The notes under the pieces are model-generated. The model made no database searches. It saw nothing but the letters and a program-made list of their open reading frames with translations, and was not told where the DNA came from. This document shows positions 1-6,741 of a stretch of 7,552 nt of DNA, piece by piece. Both the position numbers and the translations under genes were made by a program. This DNA comes from Desulfobacterales bacterium (GTDB taxonomy: Bacteria; Desulfobacterota; DSM-4660; Desulfatiglandales; Desulfatiglandaceae): NCBI GenBank assembly GCA_021107495.1, contig JAIOSR010000532.1, positions 1 to 7,552 of the forward strand, given 5' to 3'. Positions within the stretch are counted from its first letter, which is position 1, and each line of letters begins with the position of its first letter.

Positions 1-40
1 GGAACGCAGCAGATGGCCTTTTTACGAAGCCGTCAAATTT

Positions 41-46
41 GGAGGT
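41..46 (+). promoter_or_regulatory. Ribosome binding site GGAGGT fixing the aminopeptidase start
   Basis: GGAGGT ends four bases before ATG 51. It overlaps the TTG (39-41) that would otherwise open the longest reading frame, so it argues for ATG 51. Only 50 bases lie upstream in this window, so no promoter can be judged. Confidence 0.8.
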
Positions 47-50
47 AATA

Positions 51-2540
51 ATGACTGATATTAATCCGATAAACTACAAAATCCACATTGAACCCGATTT
101 AAATGATTTCAGGTTTCTGGGGAGCACTGAAATATTGTTAAAGGCCTTAAAACCGGTTACCGAAATTTCACTAAATACCCTGGAACTGGAAATTTTTAAC
201 TGCAAAGTCCTTGCGGGTGCCGGGTTTCTGGACTGTACCTTTCATACCCATCCTGAAAAGGAACGAATGACGATCTCTCTTCCCAATGAAATGGCGGGCG
301 AAATCAGACTGAGGATAGATTACGAAGGACAAATCAATGACAGGATGGCCGGTTTTTACAGGAGTAAATATGTTGCCAAAGGCAAGGACAGATACATTGC
401 GGTCACGCAATTTGAAGAAAGCGATGCTCGAAGTGCCTTTCCATGTTTTGACCGGCCGGACAAGAAAGCGACTTTTGACATTGAGATGGTCATCGATGAA
501 GAACTGGTCGCCATTTCCAACTCACCCGTTACCTTGGAGCAGACCACAGGTGACGGCAAAAAGCTCGTAAGATTCGGGGAGACACCCAGGATGTCCACGT
601 ACCTGCTTTTTTTCGGGGTCGGCGAGTTTGAGTTCATTGAAGACCCCGGCCGTGTGCTGGTCCGCGCGGCGGCCATGCCGGGAATGATAAAACATGCGGG
701 ATTGGGTCTCGAATTCGGGAGAAAGTCCCTTGATTTCTGTGAAGAAAACTTCGGGACGGAATATCCCCTTGAAAAGCTTGATCTCATTGCCGTTCCTGAT
801 TTTGCATTCGGCGCAATGGAAAACTGGGGCGCCATTACATTCAGGGAGAACCTTTTGCTTCATTTCCCCGGTATCACATCCAAGGCGGGCGAGGAAAGGA
901 TGTGTGAGGTCATTGCCCACGAGATCGTACACCAGTGGTTTGGAAACCTGGTCACCCCTTGTGATTGGAAGTACCTCTGGCTGAACGAGAGCTTTGCAAC
1001 ATATTTCGGTTATGGGGCCGTGGCCCACTATCACCCGGAGTGGGACATGTGGGAGCAATTCCTGCATTCCCAGACCCATACGGCCCTTGAAAGGGACTCT
1101 TTATGGGAAACATTCCCCATTGAGATCCCGGGAGGAGAGCATGTGGTAATCAACATTGCCACGGCCCCGATCATTTATAACAAGGGCGCGAGCATATTGA
1201 GGCATATCAAGGGATATATGGGAGACGATGTATTTAAAGAAGGGCTCATACGTTATCTCAAAAAACATGAATACGCCTGCTCATCAAGCCCCGACATGTG
1301 GGAGGCGTTTGAAGAAATTTCAGAAAAACCCATAACCCAAATAATGAAGAGCTGGATCGAACAGCCGGGGTTCCCGATCATCGAGGCAAAGAAAGAGGGA
1401 AACAGACTTGTTCTCACACAGAAACGATTCACCTATTTACCCGGGGACACGGATCAGACATGGCTTGTGCCCATAAGTGTGAGAGTCTTCTATGACAATG
1501 GTGATTCGAAAATCATTTCAGCCCTTCTTGAAGATAAACAGACAAGTATGGACCTTGGTGATGATGTGGTTGCGTACAAGGTCAATGACAGGCAGACCGG
1601 ATTCTATAGAGTAAGATACGCGGACAGGAGAAACCTGCACGAGCTCGGAAAACTGGTGTCAGGTCAAGGTCTTCAGGCGGAAGACCGCTGGGGCCTTCAA
1701 AATGACCTCTATGCGCTTGTTAAAGGCGGCCATGCCGGGATGGATGACTATATAGCGGTTGTCTCAAATTATTCTCATGAAGACGCCTTTCTTCCCCTGA
1801 TCAGTATTGCGGAAAATCTTTTTCATGCATATCTGGTCATGGAAGGGCATGAAAAAGAAAAAGTGGCCGCAACGGGTCGGTCCCTGCTTGAGAAGGTTTT
1901 AGGTGATATAGGCTATGAGCCGGAACCGGGCGAAAAGCACACCACATCCGTGCTCAGGGATCAGATCCTGTTTCATGCCGTGCTTTACGGTTCCAAAGAT
2001 GCGGAAAAATTCGCACTTGATAAATTTTCCTCCCTCATGGAGGGTGATGCGGTTCATCCCGACATTATGAAGAGCGTCATGCAGGCAGGTGCCCTGAGAG
2101 GTGATAACAAGGTGTTTGACTGGTTTGATGAAAGACTCCATTCGTCTCAAAGCGAGCATGAAAGGATGAACATATTGGTGGCCCTTTCCAGCTTCAGTGA
2201 CAGGACTTTAATTGAAAAGGCCCAGCAGTACATCCTGGACAAGGTCCCCAACCGCAATAAATTCATACCCGCCGGGGCCATGGCCATAAACCCGCATGCA
2301 GTACCCCATATGTGGGTCTGGTACAGGTCGAAGGTCAAAGTGCTTGAAAAGCTACATCCACTTCACTATGAGCGGGTGATCGCCGGAATTATTCCCGTTT
2401 GCGGGCTTGGAAAAGAGGAGGAAGTTAGGGGATTTTTTGAGAATTCTGTGACCGAAAAGGGCCTGTCAAAAGATGTGGTAGGATTATCCTTAGAGAAATT
2501 GGAGATAAACGGCAGAATGAGGAGTTATAATAAGGATTAA
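51..2540 (+). CDS. M1 family zinc aminopeptidase (ERAP/puromycin-sensitive type)
   Basis: Removes N-terminal amino acids from peptides using one catalytic zinc; probably cytoplasmic, as no signal peptide or membrane segment is visible. Seen in the 829-residue product: the N-terminal family signature QFEESDARSAFPCFDRPD (120-137); the substrate-anchoring GAMEN motif (254-258); the zinc site HEIVH (290-294) with the third ligand E313, the spacing expected for HEXXH-x18-E; and the transition-state tyrosine in YNKG (Y376). GFYRVRY (517-523) marks the start of the C-terminal helical ERAP1_C-like domain (to 829). So the order is N-terminal beta domain, thermolysin-like domain, beta-sandwich, helical domain, all full length. 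An in-frame TTG at 39 would add four residues, but ATG 51 is preferred because GGAGGT lies four bases upstream. It differs in its C-terminal half from E. coli PepN as I know it, so no symbol is given. It stands apart from the next gene by a 293-base repeat-bearing gap. Confidence 0.96.
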   Translation: MTDINPINYKIHIEPDLNDFRFLGSTEILLKALKPVTEISLNTLELEIFNCKVLAGAGFLDCTFHTHPEKERMTISLPNEMAGEIRLRIDYEGQINDRMAGFYRSKYVAKGKDRYIAVTQFEESDARSAFPCFDRPDKKATFDIEMVIDEELVAISNSPVTLEQTTGDGKKLVRFGETPRMSTYLLFFGVGEFEFIEDPGRVLVRAAAMPGMIKHAGLGLEFGRKSLDFCEENFGTEYPLEKLDLIAVPDFAFGAMENWGAITFRENLLLHFPGITSKAGEERMCEVIAHEIVHQWFGNLVTPCDWKYLWLNESFATYFGYGAVAHYHPEWDMWEQFLHSQTHTALERDSLWETFPIEIPGGEHVVINIATAPIIYNKGASILRHIKGYMGDDVFKEGLIRYLKKHEYACSSSPDMWEAFEEISEKPITQIMKSWIEQPGFPIIEAKKEGNRLVLTQKRFTYLPGDTDQTWLVPISVRVFYDNGDSKIISALLEDKQTSMDLGDDVVAYKVNDRQTGFYRVRYADRRNLHELGKLVSGQGLQAEDRWGLQNDLYALVKGGHAGMDDYIAVVSNYSHEDAFLPLISIAENLFHAYLVMEGHEKEKVAATGRSLLEKVLGDIGYEPEPGEKHTTSVLRDQILFHAVLYGSKDAEKFALDKFSSLMEGDAVHPDIMKSVMQAGALRGDNKVFDWFDERLHSSQSEHERMNILVALSSFSDRTLIEKAQQYILDKVPNRNKFIPAGAMAINPHAVPHMWVWYRSKVKVLEKLHPLHYERVIAGIIPVCGLGKEEEVRGFFENSVTEKGLSKDVVGLSLEKLEINGRMRSYNKD

Positions 2541-2560
2541 CCTACACCCTATTAGTTGTT

Positions 2561-2707
2561 GCTCATCCAGAAACTAATATTTTTGAATGAGCACTATCAG
2601 CCATCAGCTTTCGGCTTTCAGCAAAGGACATTAAAAACAAGGCGTTGGCTGATCGCTGACCGCTGAAAGCACCATCCAGAAATTGGTTGTTTCTGGATGG
2701 ACACTAT
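2561..2707. repeat. Composite REP/BIME-like element: two related hairpins around inverted heptamer arrays
   Basis: A compact non-coding repeat fills half of the 293-base gap after the aminopeptidase gene. Hairpin A (arms 2561-2573 and 2580-2592) and hairpin B (arms 2672-2682 and 2690-2700) are copies of one sequence: both begin with CATCCAGAAA (2564, 2673) and both are followed by CACTAT (2592, 2702). Between them lie a forward array of four seven-base units ending in TCAGC or TCGGC (2595-2622) and an opposed array of three units beginning with GCTGA (2648-2668). The arrays share the perfect inverted pair GCTTTCAGC (2614-2622) and GCTGAAAGC (2662-2670). No reading frame of note is present. 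Repeats of this style occur in multiple copies in some Desulfobacterota genomes, as I recall; the copy number here cannot be seen. Confidence 0.8.
2672..2700. repeat. Perfect 11-bp stem hairpin (hairpin B)
   Basis: CCATCCAGAAA at 2672-2682 is exactly complementary to TTTCTGGATGG at 2690-2700, with a seven-base loop. No run of T follows directly (the nearest is TTCTTTTT from 2711), so it is not a textbook Rho-independent terminator, though it could protect the 3' end of the aminopeptidase mRNA. Hairpin A upstream (2561-2592) is its diverged copy, with one arm changed so that two of thirteen positions no longer make Watson-Crick pairs. Confidence 0.85.
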
Positions 2708-2721
2708 TTGTTCTTTTTGCC

Positions 2722-2750
2722 TTGATACGGCCATAAATGCATGCTATGCC
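2722..2750 (+). promoter_or_regulatory. Weak candidate sigma-70 promoter upstream of the 337-residue Fe-S protein gene
   Basis: TTGATA (2722-2727) is followed after 17 bases by TATGCC (2745-2750), preceded by an extended -10 TG (2742-2743). The -35 is good but the -10 matches the consensus poorly. It would leave a leader of roughly 80 bases before ATG 2834. Such matches arise by chance, so this is only a suggestion. Confidence 0.22.
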
Positions 2751-2833
2751 CTGTCCTCAATCGGGGAATTTTTCAGGTCTGAGAACTAACCTGAGAATGG
2801 GTATTGGAATGTATTTCTGAAAGGGGAATATTT

Positions 2834-3847
2834 ATGCTTAATCTAAAATTTGATGAAAATGTTTGCACAACCTGCCCTACTGGTGACTGCCTCGTAAAGT
2901 GCCAGTATATGGACGTCGACAAGGATACGGCAATAGAGGAGATGTTGAAGATAAGCCGGGGAGAGGACTCTTTTGTCTTTAACGATTGTGTCACATGTTA
3001 CGGGTGCGAGGAATACTGCAAGCGGGGGAATCATCCCTTTTATCTGATCACCGAGAAGAGAGAGGAAAAAGGGTTGCTGACCTCACCTAGGGCCGTTACC
3101 AGACAATGGATTAACATCGGGGAGCCCCAGGGAAAATACAGACTGGGAAAGGTGAAGGAAAAGCTCCTTGCTTTCGGTTTTATGCCTGAATTTTTGCGAT
3201 GGGTTAAGGGAAGGCTTTTTGAGGATGTTATGCCCTCCTTTGCTTTCGGACAGGAGTTCTTTTGTAACGTGGTTTATATACATTTTGCAAATACCTCGAT
3301 AATAAAGGAAAGACTCCCAATAATCGTGGACAATTACAAAAAACTGGGCGTCAAAGAGGTTGTTTTCATCCATGATGAATGTTACGGCGCATTCACCCAC
3401 CTTGCACCCGCATATGGCATAGAGGTACCCTTTAAGTCCACACACTACTATGAATATCTGTATGGCCGGCTACAGGAATTAAAGGACGAGATCAGGCCTT
3501 TGAATATAAAAGTGGCATACCAGAGACCCTGCTCATCCCGGCTTTCCGCTGACAAACATCATTATCTGGCCGATATCATGAAGTTAATCGGAGTTGATCT
3601 GGTTGAAAGAGAGTATCAGGATGAAAACGCCCTGTGCTGCGGCGGCATTTTCAGCATGTGTTTCGGCTATGGGCTTGCAGATGATGTGCAGAAGCGGAAT
3701 ATAGCTGATATGGAAGAGCATGGCGCCGAGTATTGTGTTTTTAACTGCCCGGCATGTCAGAGCGCTTTGGGTGAGAAGATCGCAAAAAGAGGTATAAAGC
3801 CTGTCCACATGATTGATCTGTGCAGGATGGCCATAGGCGAAAAATAA
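2834..3847 (+). CDS. CCG-domain iron-sulfur protein (HdrB/HdrD/GlcF-related), unknown substrate
   Basis: Probable cytoplasmic electron-transfer subunit of a redox complex. The 337-residue product starts with two four-cysteine motifs: C11-x2-C14-x4-C19-x3-C23, unusual in spacing, and the ferredoxin-like C52-x2-C55-x2-C58-x3-C62. Together they suggest two [4Fe-4S] clusters. The C-terminal half holds one complete CCG site: C233, C268-C269-G270 and C305-x2-C308, the type that binds a non-cubane [4Fe-4S] cluster in HdrB. A first CCG repeat seems present in outline (about 145-210), but of the usual cysteines only C183 can be assigned. ATG 2834 is chosen because AAGGGG (2821-2826) lies seven bases upstream; an in-frame TTG at 2804 would add ten residues without a good ribosome binding site. 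The flavoprotein and second CCG protein downstream suggest a shared complex, although a 339-base repeat-bearing gap separates them. No family name can be assigned with confidence. Confidence 0.88.
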   Translation: MLNLKFDENVCTTCPTGDCLVKCQYMDVDKDTAIEEMLKISRGEDSFVFNDCVTCYGCEEYCKRGNHPFYLITEKREEKGLLTSPRAVTRQWINIGEPQGKYRLGKVKEKLLAFGFMPEFLRWVKGRLFEDVMPSFAFGQEFFCNVVYIHFANTSIIKERLPIIVDNYKKLGVKEVVFIHDECYGAFTHLAPAYGIEVPFKSTHYYEYLYGRLQELKDEIRPLNIKVAYQRPCSSRLSADKHHYLADIMKLIGVDLVEREYQDENALCCGGIFSMCFGYGLADDVQKRNIADMEEHGAEYCVFNCPACQSALGEKIAKRGIKPVHMIDLCRMAIGEK

Positions 3848-3859
3848 AAACCGGAGGTA
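3848..3859 (+). repeat. Left copy of a 12-base direct repeat (relic ribosome binding site)
   Basis: AAACCGGAGGTA follows directly on the stop codon of the upstream iron-sulfur protein gene, and the same 12 bases occur at 4168-4179, where they serve as the ribosome binding site of the flavoprotein gene. Here no start codon follows. It could be the original ribosome binding site left behind when the element between the two copies inserted. GGAGGTA alone is the common ribosome binding site in this window, so only the extra five bases add evidence. Confidence 0.55.
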
Positions 3860-3879
3860 CCTTTTACAGATATTTATTA

Positions 3880-4142
3880 GACAGGATAACAGGATAAACA
3901 AGATTCTGTTTCGAGGGATCAAACAAAGCTAAAAGTGGCCTTTGTTATCCTGTAAATCATAGAAAAATCACAACCCTGGCCCAGACCTGACTTGCAGAGG
4001 TCTGACTTGCATTGCTGAACCTGTCCGTAACAGGTTTTGTGGAACAGAAATCTGAAATCAAACGGAAGCTAAGGGATTTAAAAGAAGATTTACGGGATGG
4101 GTTTATGTGTTTTTTAATCCTGAATATCCTGTAAATCCTGTC
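3880..4142. repeat. Inverted-repeat element of the ACAGGAT/ATCCTGT type
   Basis: The 339-base gap 3848-4186 contains no gene. Its left end (3880-3905) and right end (4116-4142) are imperfect inverted copies: both read GACAGGAT, then ACAGGAT, then CA(A/G)GATT when the right end is reverse-complemented. A further unit lies inside: GTTATCCTGT (3944-3953) is exactly complementary to 3881-3890, and TATCCTGTAAATC occurs twice in direct orientation (3946-3958 and 4125-4137). Small hairpins fill the middle (arms 3922-3928/3940-3946, 3982-3988/3998-4004 and 4018-4024/4030-4036), with CTGACTTGCA repeated at 3987 and 4002. This looks like a non-autonomous, MITE- or REP-like dispersed element. No transposase is present in the window. 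Confidence 0.65.
4018..4036. repeat. Perfect 7-bp stem hairpin inside the intergenic element
   Basis: AACCTGT (4018-4024) and ACAGGTT (4030-4036) pair perfectly around a five-base loop. The arm ends in a short T run (TTTT from 4035), so weak transcription termination is possible. It lies 150 bases before the flavoprotein gene, and nothing else identifies a regulatory role. Confidence 0.45.
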
Positions 4143-4167
4143 AAAAAAAATGAAGCCCTATGTAAAT

Positions 4168-4179
4168 AAACCGGAGGTA
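4168..4179 (+). promoter_or_regulatory. Ribosome binding site of the flavoprotein gene; right copy of the 12-base repeat
   Basis: GGAGGT at 4173-4178 lies eight bases before ATG 4187, a normal spacing. An earlier ATG at 4182 is only three bases away and opens a two-codon frame (ATG ATA TGA) that ends overlapping the real start. The sequence therefore supports 4187 as the start of the long frame. Confidence 0.8.
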
Positions 4180-4186
4180 TTATGAT

Positions 4187-5569
4187 ATGAGTGATATTAC
4201 ACAATCACTTGCTGAGATAGTGGGAGAAAGCTATGTTTCCGATCAGCCTGAAGAGGCATATTTCTATGCACGTGACCCGGGTTTGATGCCGACCCATGAA
4301 CCGGACTATGTGGTTATTCCGAAGACCGTGGAGGAAATACAAAAGATCGTGAGGCTTGCCAACAGGGAGAAGATCCCGATCGTCCCCATGGGGGCGGGCA
4401 TGGCCCTGACCGGTCTGGTTATTCCCCTTAAAGGGGGTATAGTTGTTGATATGAAGCGGATGACCGGAATAATCGAGGTCAATGAAAACGCACGGCTTGT
4501 CATTGTTGAAGGGGGCACCTCACAGGGATTATTAAAGTCACACCTGGAAAAAAATTATCCAAAATTGCGCCACAGTATTCCCGACTCTCCTGCAACGGCT
4601 ACTATTGCGGCAAACGTGATGATACACGGCCAGGGCAGGCTGTCACAACAGTACGGCTTCAATTCCGACATGGTTGCAGGCCTGGAAGTCGTGCTGGCTT
4701 CCGGCGAAGTCTGCAAGATCGGCTCGAACTCGATATCTCCGGACTGGTTTTCAAAAGGGGCGCCCATGCCCGATCTGTCCGGGTTGTTCTTAGGATGGTT
4801 CGGTGCGACCGGAATTATTACAAAGGTAGCCCTCAAGCTCTATCCCAGGAAAAAAATGAGGGATGTTGAGCTATTTATTACCGATAGAGAGGACCTTATC
4901 CAGGATATGGTATTTGAATTGACCCACACGGAAATGGTGGAAGATATCAATATCTTCACTCAGCCATTACCCATGATATTCAAGGACAACCACCACATGG
5001 CCATTTTCTTTACCGGTGATACGGATACGGAGCTTGAATTTAAGAGAAAAATGATCTGGGATTCACTGGACCGGTTTATCAGGAGCAAAGACGGCGGGTT
5101 TATGGGCGTGTCGCCGGCCATGAAACCGACACTTTTGGAAATGCCTCAAAGGAGCGTGAGCAGGTTTGCGGACGTAAACAAGGGTGGAGGGTTCGAATAT
5201 TCCGGGCCGATCATATTAGTTGAAAAATACCCGGAATGTGCTCGAAAAATAAAGGAGTTGGCCGAGAAATACGAGCTCGGATACTCCGGTATGGCCAGGA
5301 TTATCGGAAGGGGCCACTGTATGATGTTTGGTTTTGCCTTTACCTTTAACCGGGCAGACCCTGATATGATGGACAGAACCAGGAAGGCATTGCACGAGGT
5401 CAGTGAATTTTCTTTAAAAGCGGGCGGCGTTTTCTGGAAGGCGACCGCGGATGAACAAAGAATGGCCCTTGATAAAATGGACCCGAACACACGGGCCCTC
5501 ATGGGCATGATAAAGAAAAACATAGACCCCAACGGCATAATGAATCCTGGAAACTGGGAGGTAAAATAG
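4187..5569 (+). CDS. GlcD-like FAD-linked oxidoreductase (VAO/PCMH fold)
   Basis: Flavoprotein likely to oxidise a 2-hydroxyacid or related substrate at FAD and pass electrons to the iron-sulfur protein encoded next. The 460-residue product has an FAD_binding_4 domain at about 38-178. Visible there are the pyrophosphate-binding loop PMGAGMALTGLVIP (67-80), the IPDSPATATIA segment (131-141) and the YG pair (156-157). A FAD-oxidase C-terminal domain follows, ending in the family hallmark DPNGIMNPGN (447-456). The HxGDGNxH motif typical of D-lactate and glycolate dehydrogenases is absent; the equivalent place seems occupied by GRGHCMMFGF, with H377, followed by FNRADPDMM. That tail is closer in style to vanillyl-alcohol-oxidase or cresol-dehydrogenase relatives. 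No signal peptide or membrane segment is seen. The stop codon abuts the start of the next gene, so the two are almost certainly co-translated. Fold and cofactor are secure; the substrate is unknown. Confidence 0.93.
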   Translation: MSDITQSLAEIVGESYVSDQPEEAYFYARDPGLMPTHEPDYVVIPKTVEEIQKIVRLANREKIPIVPMGAGMALTGLVIPLKGGIVVDMKRMTGIIEVNENARLVIVEGGTSQGLLKSHLEKNYPKLRHSIPDSPATATIAANVMIHGQGRLSQQYGFNSDMVAGLEVVLASGEVCKIGSNSISPDWFSKGAPMPDLSGLFLGWFGATGIITKVALKLYPRKKMRDVELFITDREDLIQDMVFELTHTEMVEDINIFTQPLPMIFKDNHHMAIFFTGDTDTELEFKRKMIWDSLDRFIRSKDGGFMGVSPAMKPTLLEMPQRSVSRFADVNKGGGFEYSGPIILVEKYPECARKIKELAEKYELGYSGMARIIGRGHCMMFGFAFTFNRADPDMMDRTRKALHEVSEFSLKAGGVFWKATADEQRMALDKMDPNTRALMGMIKKNIDPNGIMNPGNWEVK

Positions 5570-6724
5570 ATGAAATATGCGGATATTGTTCACAGGTGTT
5601 TCAGGTGCGGGTACTGTAAATTTACGAGTGATTATACCGACTTCAATTGCCCTGCCTACAGAAAATTCAGGTTTGAGACTTATGCGCCCGGGGGCAGAAT
5701 GTGGTTGATCAGGGCATGGCTAAATGATGAGATTAAAACCAGCGAACGCTTTCAGGAAATCATTTACTCCTGTGCCACCTGTGCCAACTGTGTCGAACAC
5801 TGCGTGTTCACCTTCAGCGAGGACCTGGTCAACATCTTTATCGCGGCAAGGGAAGAGCTGGTCAGTGAAGGCATTATCCCGCCGCCTGTTCGAGACTTCC
5901 TGAAAAACATTCATGTAAACGGCAATCCATATAAGGAACCGGCTAACGAGAGGGGCAAATGGGCTGAGGGTACGCCAATTGAGACCTATGACGGACAGGA
6001 ATATCTTTTTTATGTGGGCTGTGTGGGTTCCTATGACGAAAGGGCAAAAAAAATTGCCGCGACAGTGGGCAGCCTTCTGGTCAAGGCCGGGGTTTCCCTG
6101 GGAATACTCGGGGAGAAAGAAACCTGTGACGGAAATGAGGTCAGGACCCTGGGAGAGTCGGGTCTGTTTCAGCTTTTAGCGGAACAGAACATTGAATCAT
6201 TTAAAAAACATGGCATTAAAAAGATCATAACGTTGGACCCCCATTCCTTTAATGCCTTTAAAAACGATTATCCGGGTCTTGGTGGTGAATTTGAGGTGTA
6301 TCATTACACCCAGGTCCTGGCCCAATTGATCCGGTCCGGAAAGATCGATTTGAAGGAATACAAGGCCAAAGTCACTTACCACGACCCCTGCTATTTAGGG
6401 AGGCATAATGGAGAGTATAAGGCCCCGCGAGAGATCCTGAAATCGATTCCAGGCCTTGAACTGATCGAAATGGAGAGAAACGGGGAGAACGCCTTTTGCT
6501 GCGGCGGCGGCGGGGGAAATTTCTTTACAGATATCTTGGGCGGTGGCGAGGACAGTCCCAATAGAATAAGGACGATCGAGGCCCTTGATACCGGGGCCGG
6601 GATCATCGCCGTTGCCTGCCCGCAATGCGCCAAGATGTTGGAAGACGGCATAAAGGCCGAAGAACTGGATGACAAATTAACGGTAATGGATGTTGCGGAA
6701 ATCGTGATGCAGGCAGTGTCATAG
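5570..6724 (+). CDS. GlcF/HdrD-like iron-sulfur protein with one degenerate and one intact CCG domain
   Basis: Probable electron-accepting partner of the flavoprotein encoded immediately upstream; its ATG follows that gene's TAG directly, with GGGAGGT (5556-5562) inside the upstream coding end. The 384-residue product begins with C10-x2-C13-x2-C16-x10-C27-P and C68-x2-C71-x2-C74-x3-C78, each expected to hold a [4Fe-4S] cluster. The second CCG domain is complete: C274 (DPCYLGR), C310-C311-G312 with a glycine run to 316, and C350-x2-C353. The first CCG domain (about 148-235) keeps C151 and C186, but the CCG triplet reads CDG (D187) and the later CxxC reads D223-x2-S226. It is thus unlikely to bind a cluster in the standard way. 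The protein is soluble by sequence, and no membrane anchor is encoded nearby, so the final electron acceptor cannot be told. Confidence 0.92.
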   Translation: MKYADIVHRCFRCGYCKFTSDYTDFNCPAYRKFRFETYAPGGRMWLIRAWLNDEIKTSERFQEIIYSCATCANCVEHCVFTFSEDLVNIFIAAREELVSEGIIPPPVRDFLKNIHVNGNPYKEPANERGKWAEGTPIETYDGQEYLFYVGCVGSYDERAKKIAATVGSLLVKAGVSLGILGEKETCDGNEVRTLGESGLFQLLAEQNIESFKKHGIKKIITLDPHSFNAFKNDYPGLGGEFEVYHYTQVLAQLIRSGKIDLKEYKAKVTYHDPCYLGRHNGEYKAPREILKSIPGLELIEMERNGENAFCCGGGGGNFFTDILGGGEDSPNRIRTIEALDTGAGIIAVACPQCAKMLEDGIKAEELDDKLTVMDVAEIVMQAVS

Positions 6725-6741
6725 GAGTTTTATTCGAGTAA

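Noticed and set aside
39..50. TTG at 39 as start of the aminopeptidase.
   Set aside because: It overlaps the GGAGGT ribosome binding site that serves ATG 51.
356..1079. Long open frames on the minus strand (up to 185 codons) inside the aminopeptidase gene.
   Set aside because: They lie opposite a gene with intact catalytic motifs throughout, show no recognisable domain, and are expected by-products of its codon use.
2595..2668. Heptamer arrays considered as a CRISPR fragment.
   Set aside because: Units are seven bases with no spacers, and no cas gene is present.
2561..2700. Hairpins after the aminopeptidase gene as Rho-independent terminators.
   Set aside because: Stems are good, but no T tract follows either arm directly; the duplicated layout fits a repeat element better.
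2773..2794. TCAGGT/ACCTGA six-base inverted repeat upstream of the first CCG protein gene as an operator.
   Set aside because: Short arms with a ten-base gap are common by chance, and no regulator gene is nearby.
2804..2833. TTG at 2804 as start of the first CCG protein.
   Set aside because: No ribosome binding site at proper distance, while ATG 2834 has AAGGGG seven bases upstream; the extra ten residues show no family feature.
6391..6675. Minus-strand frames opposite the C-terminal CCG domain.
   Set aside because: They arise from the glycine/cysteine-rich codons of the real gene and have no independent start signals or recognisable motifs.
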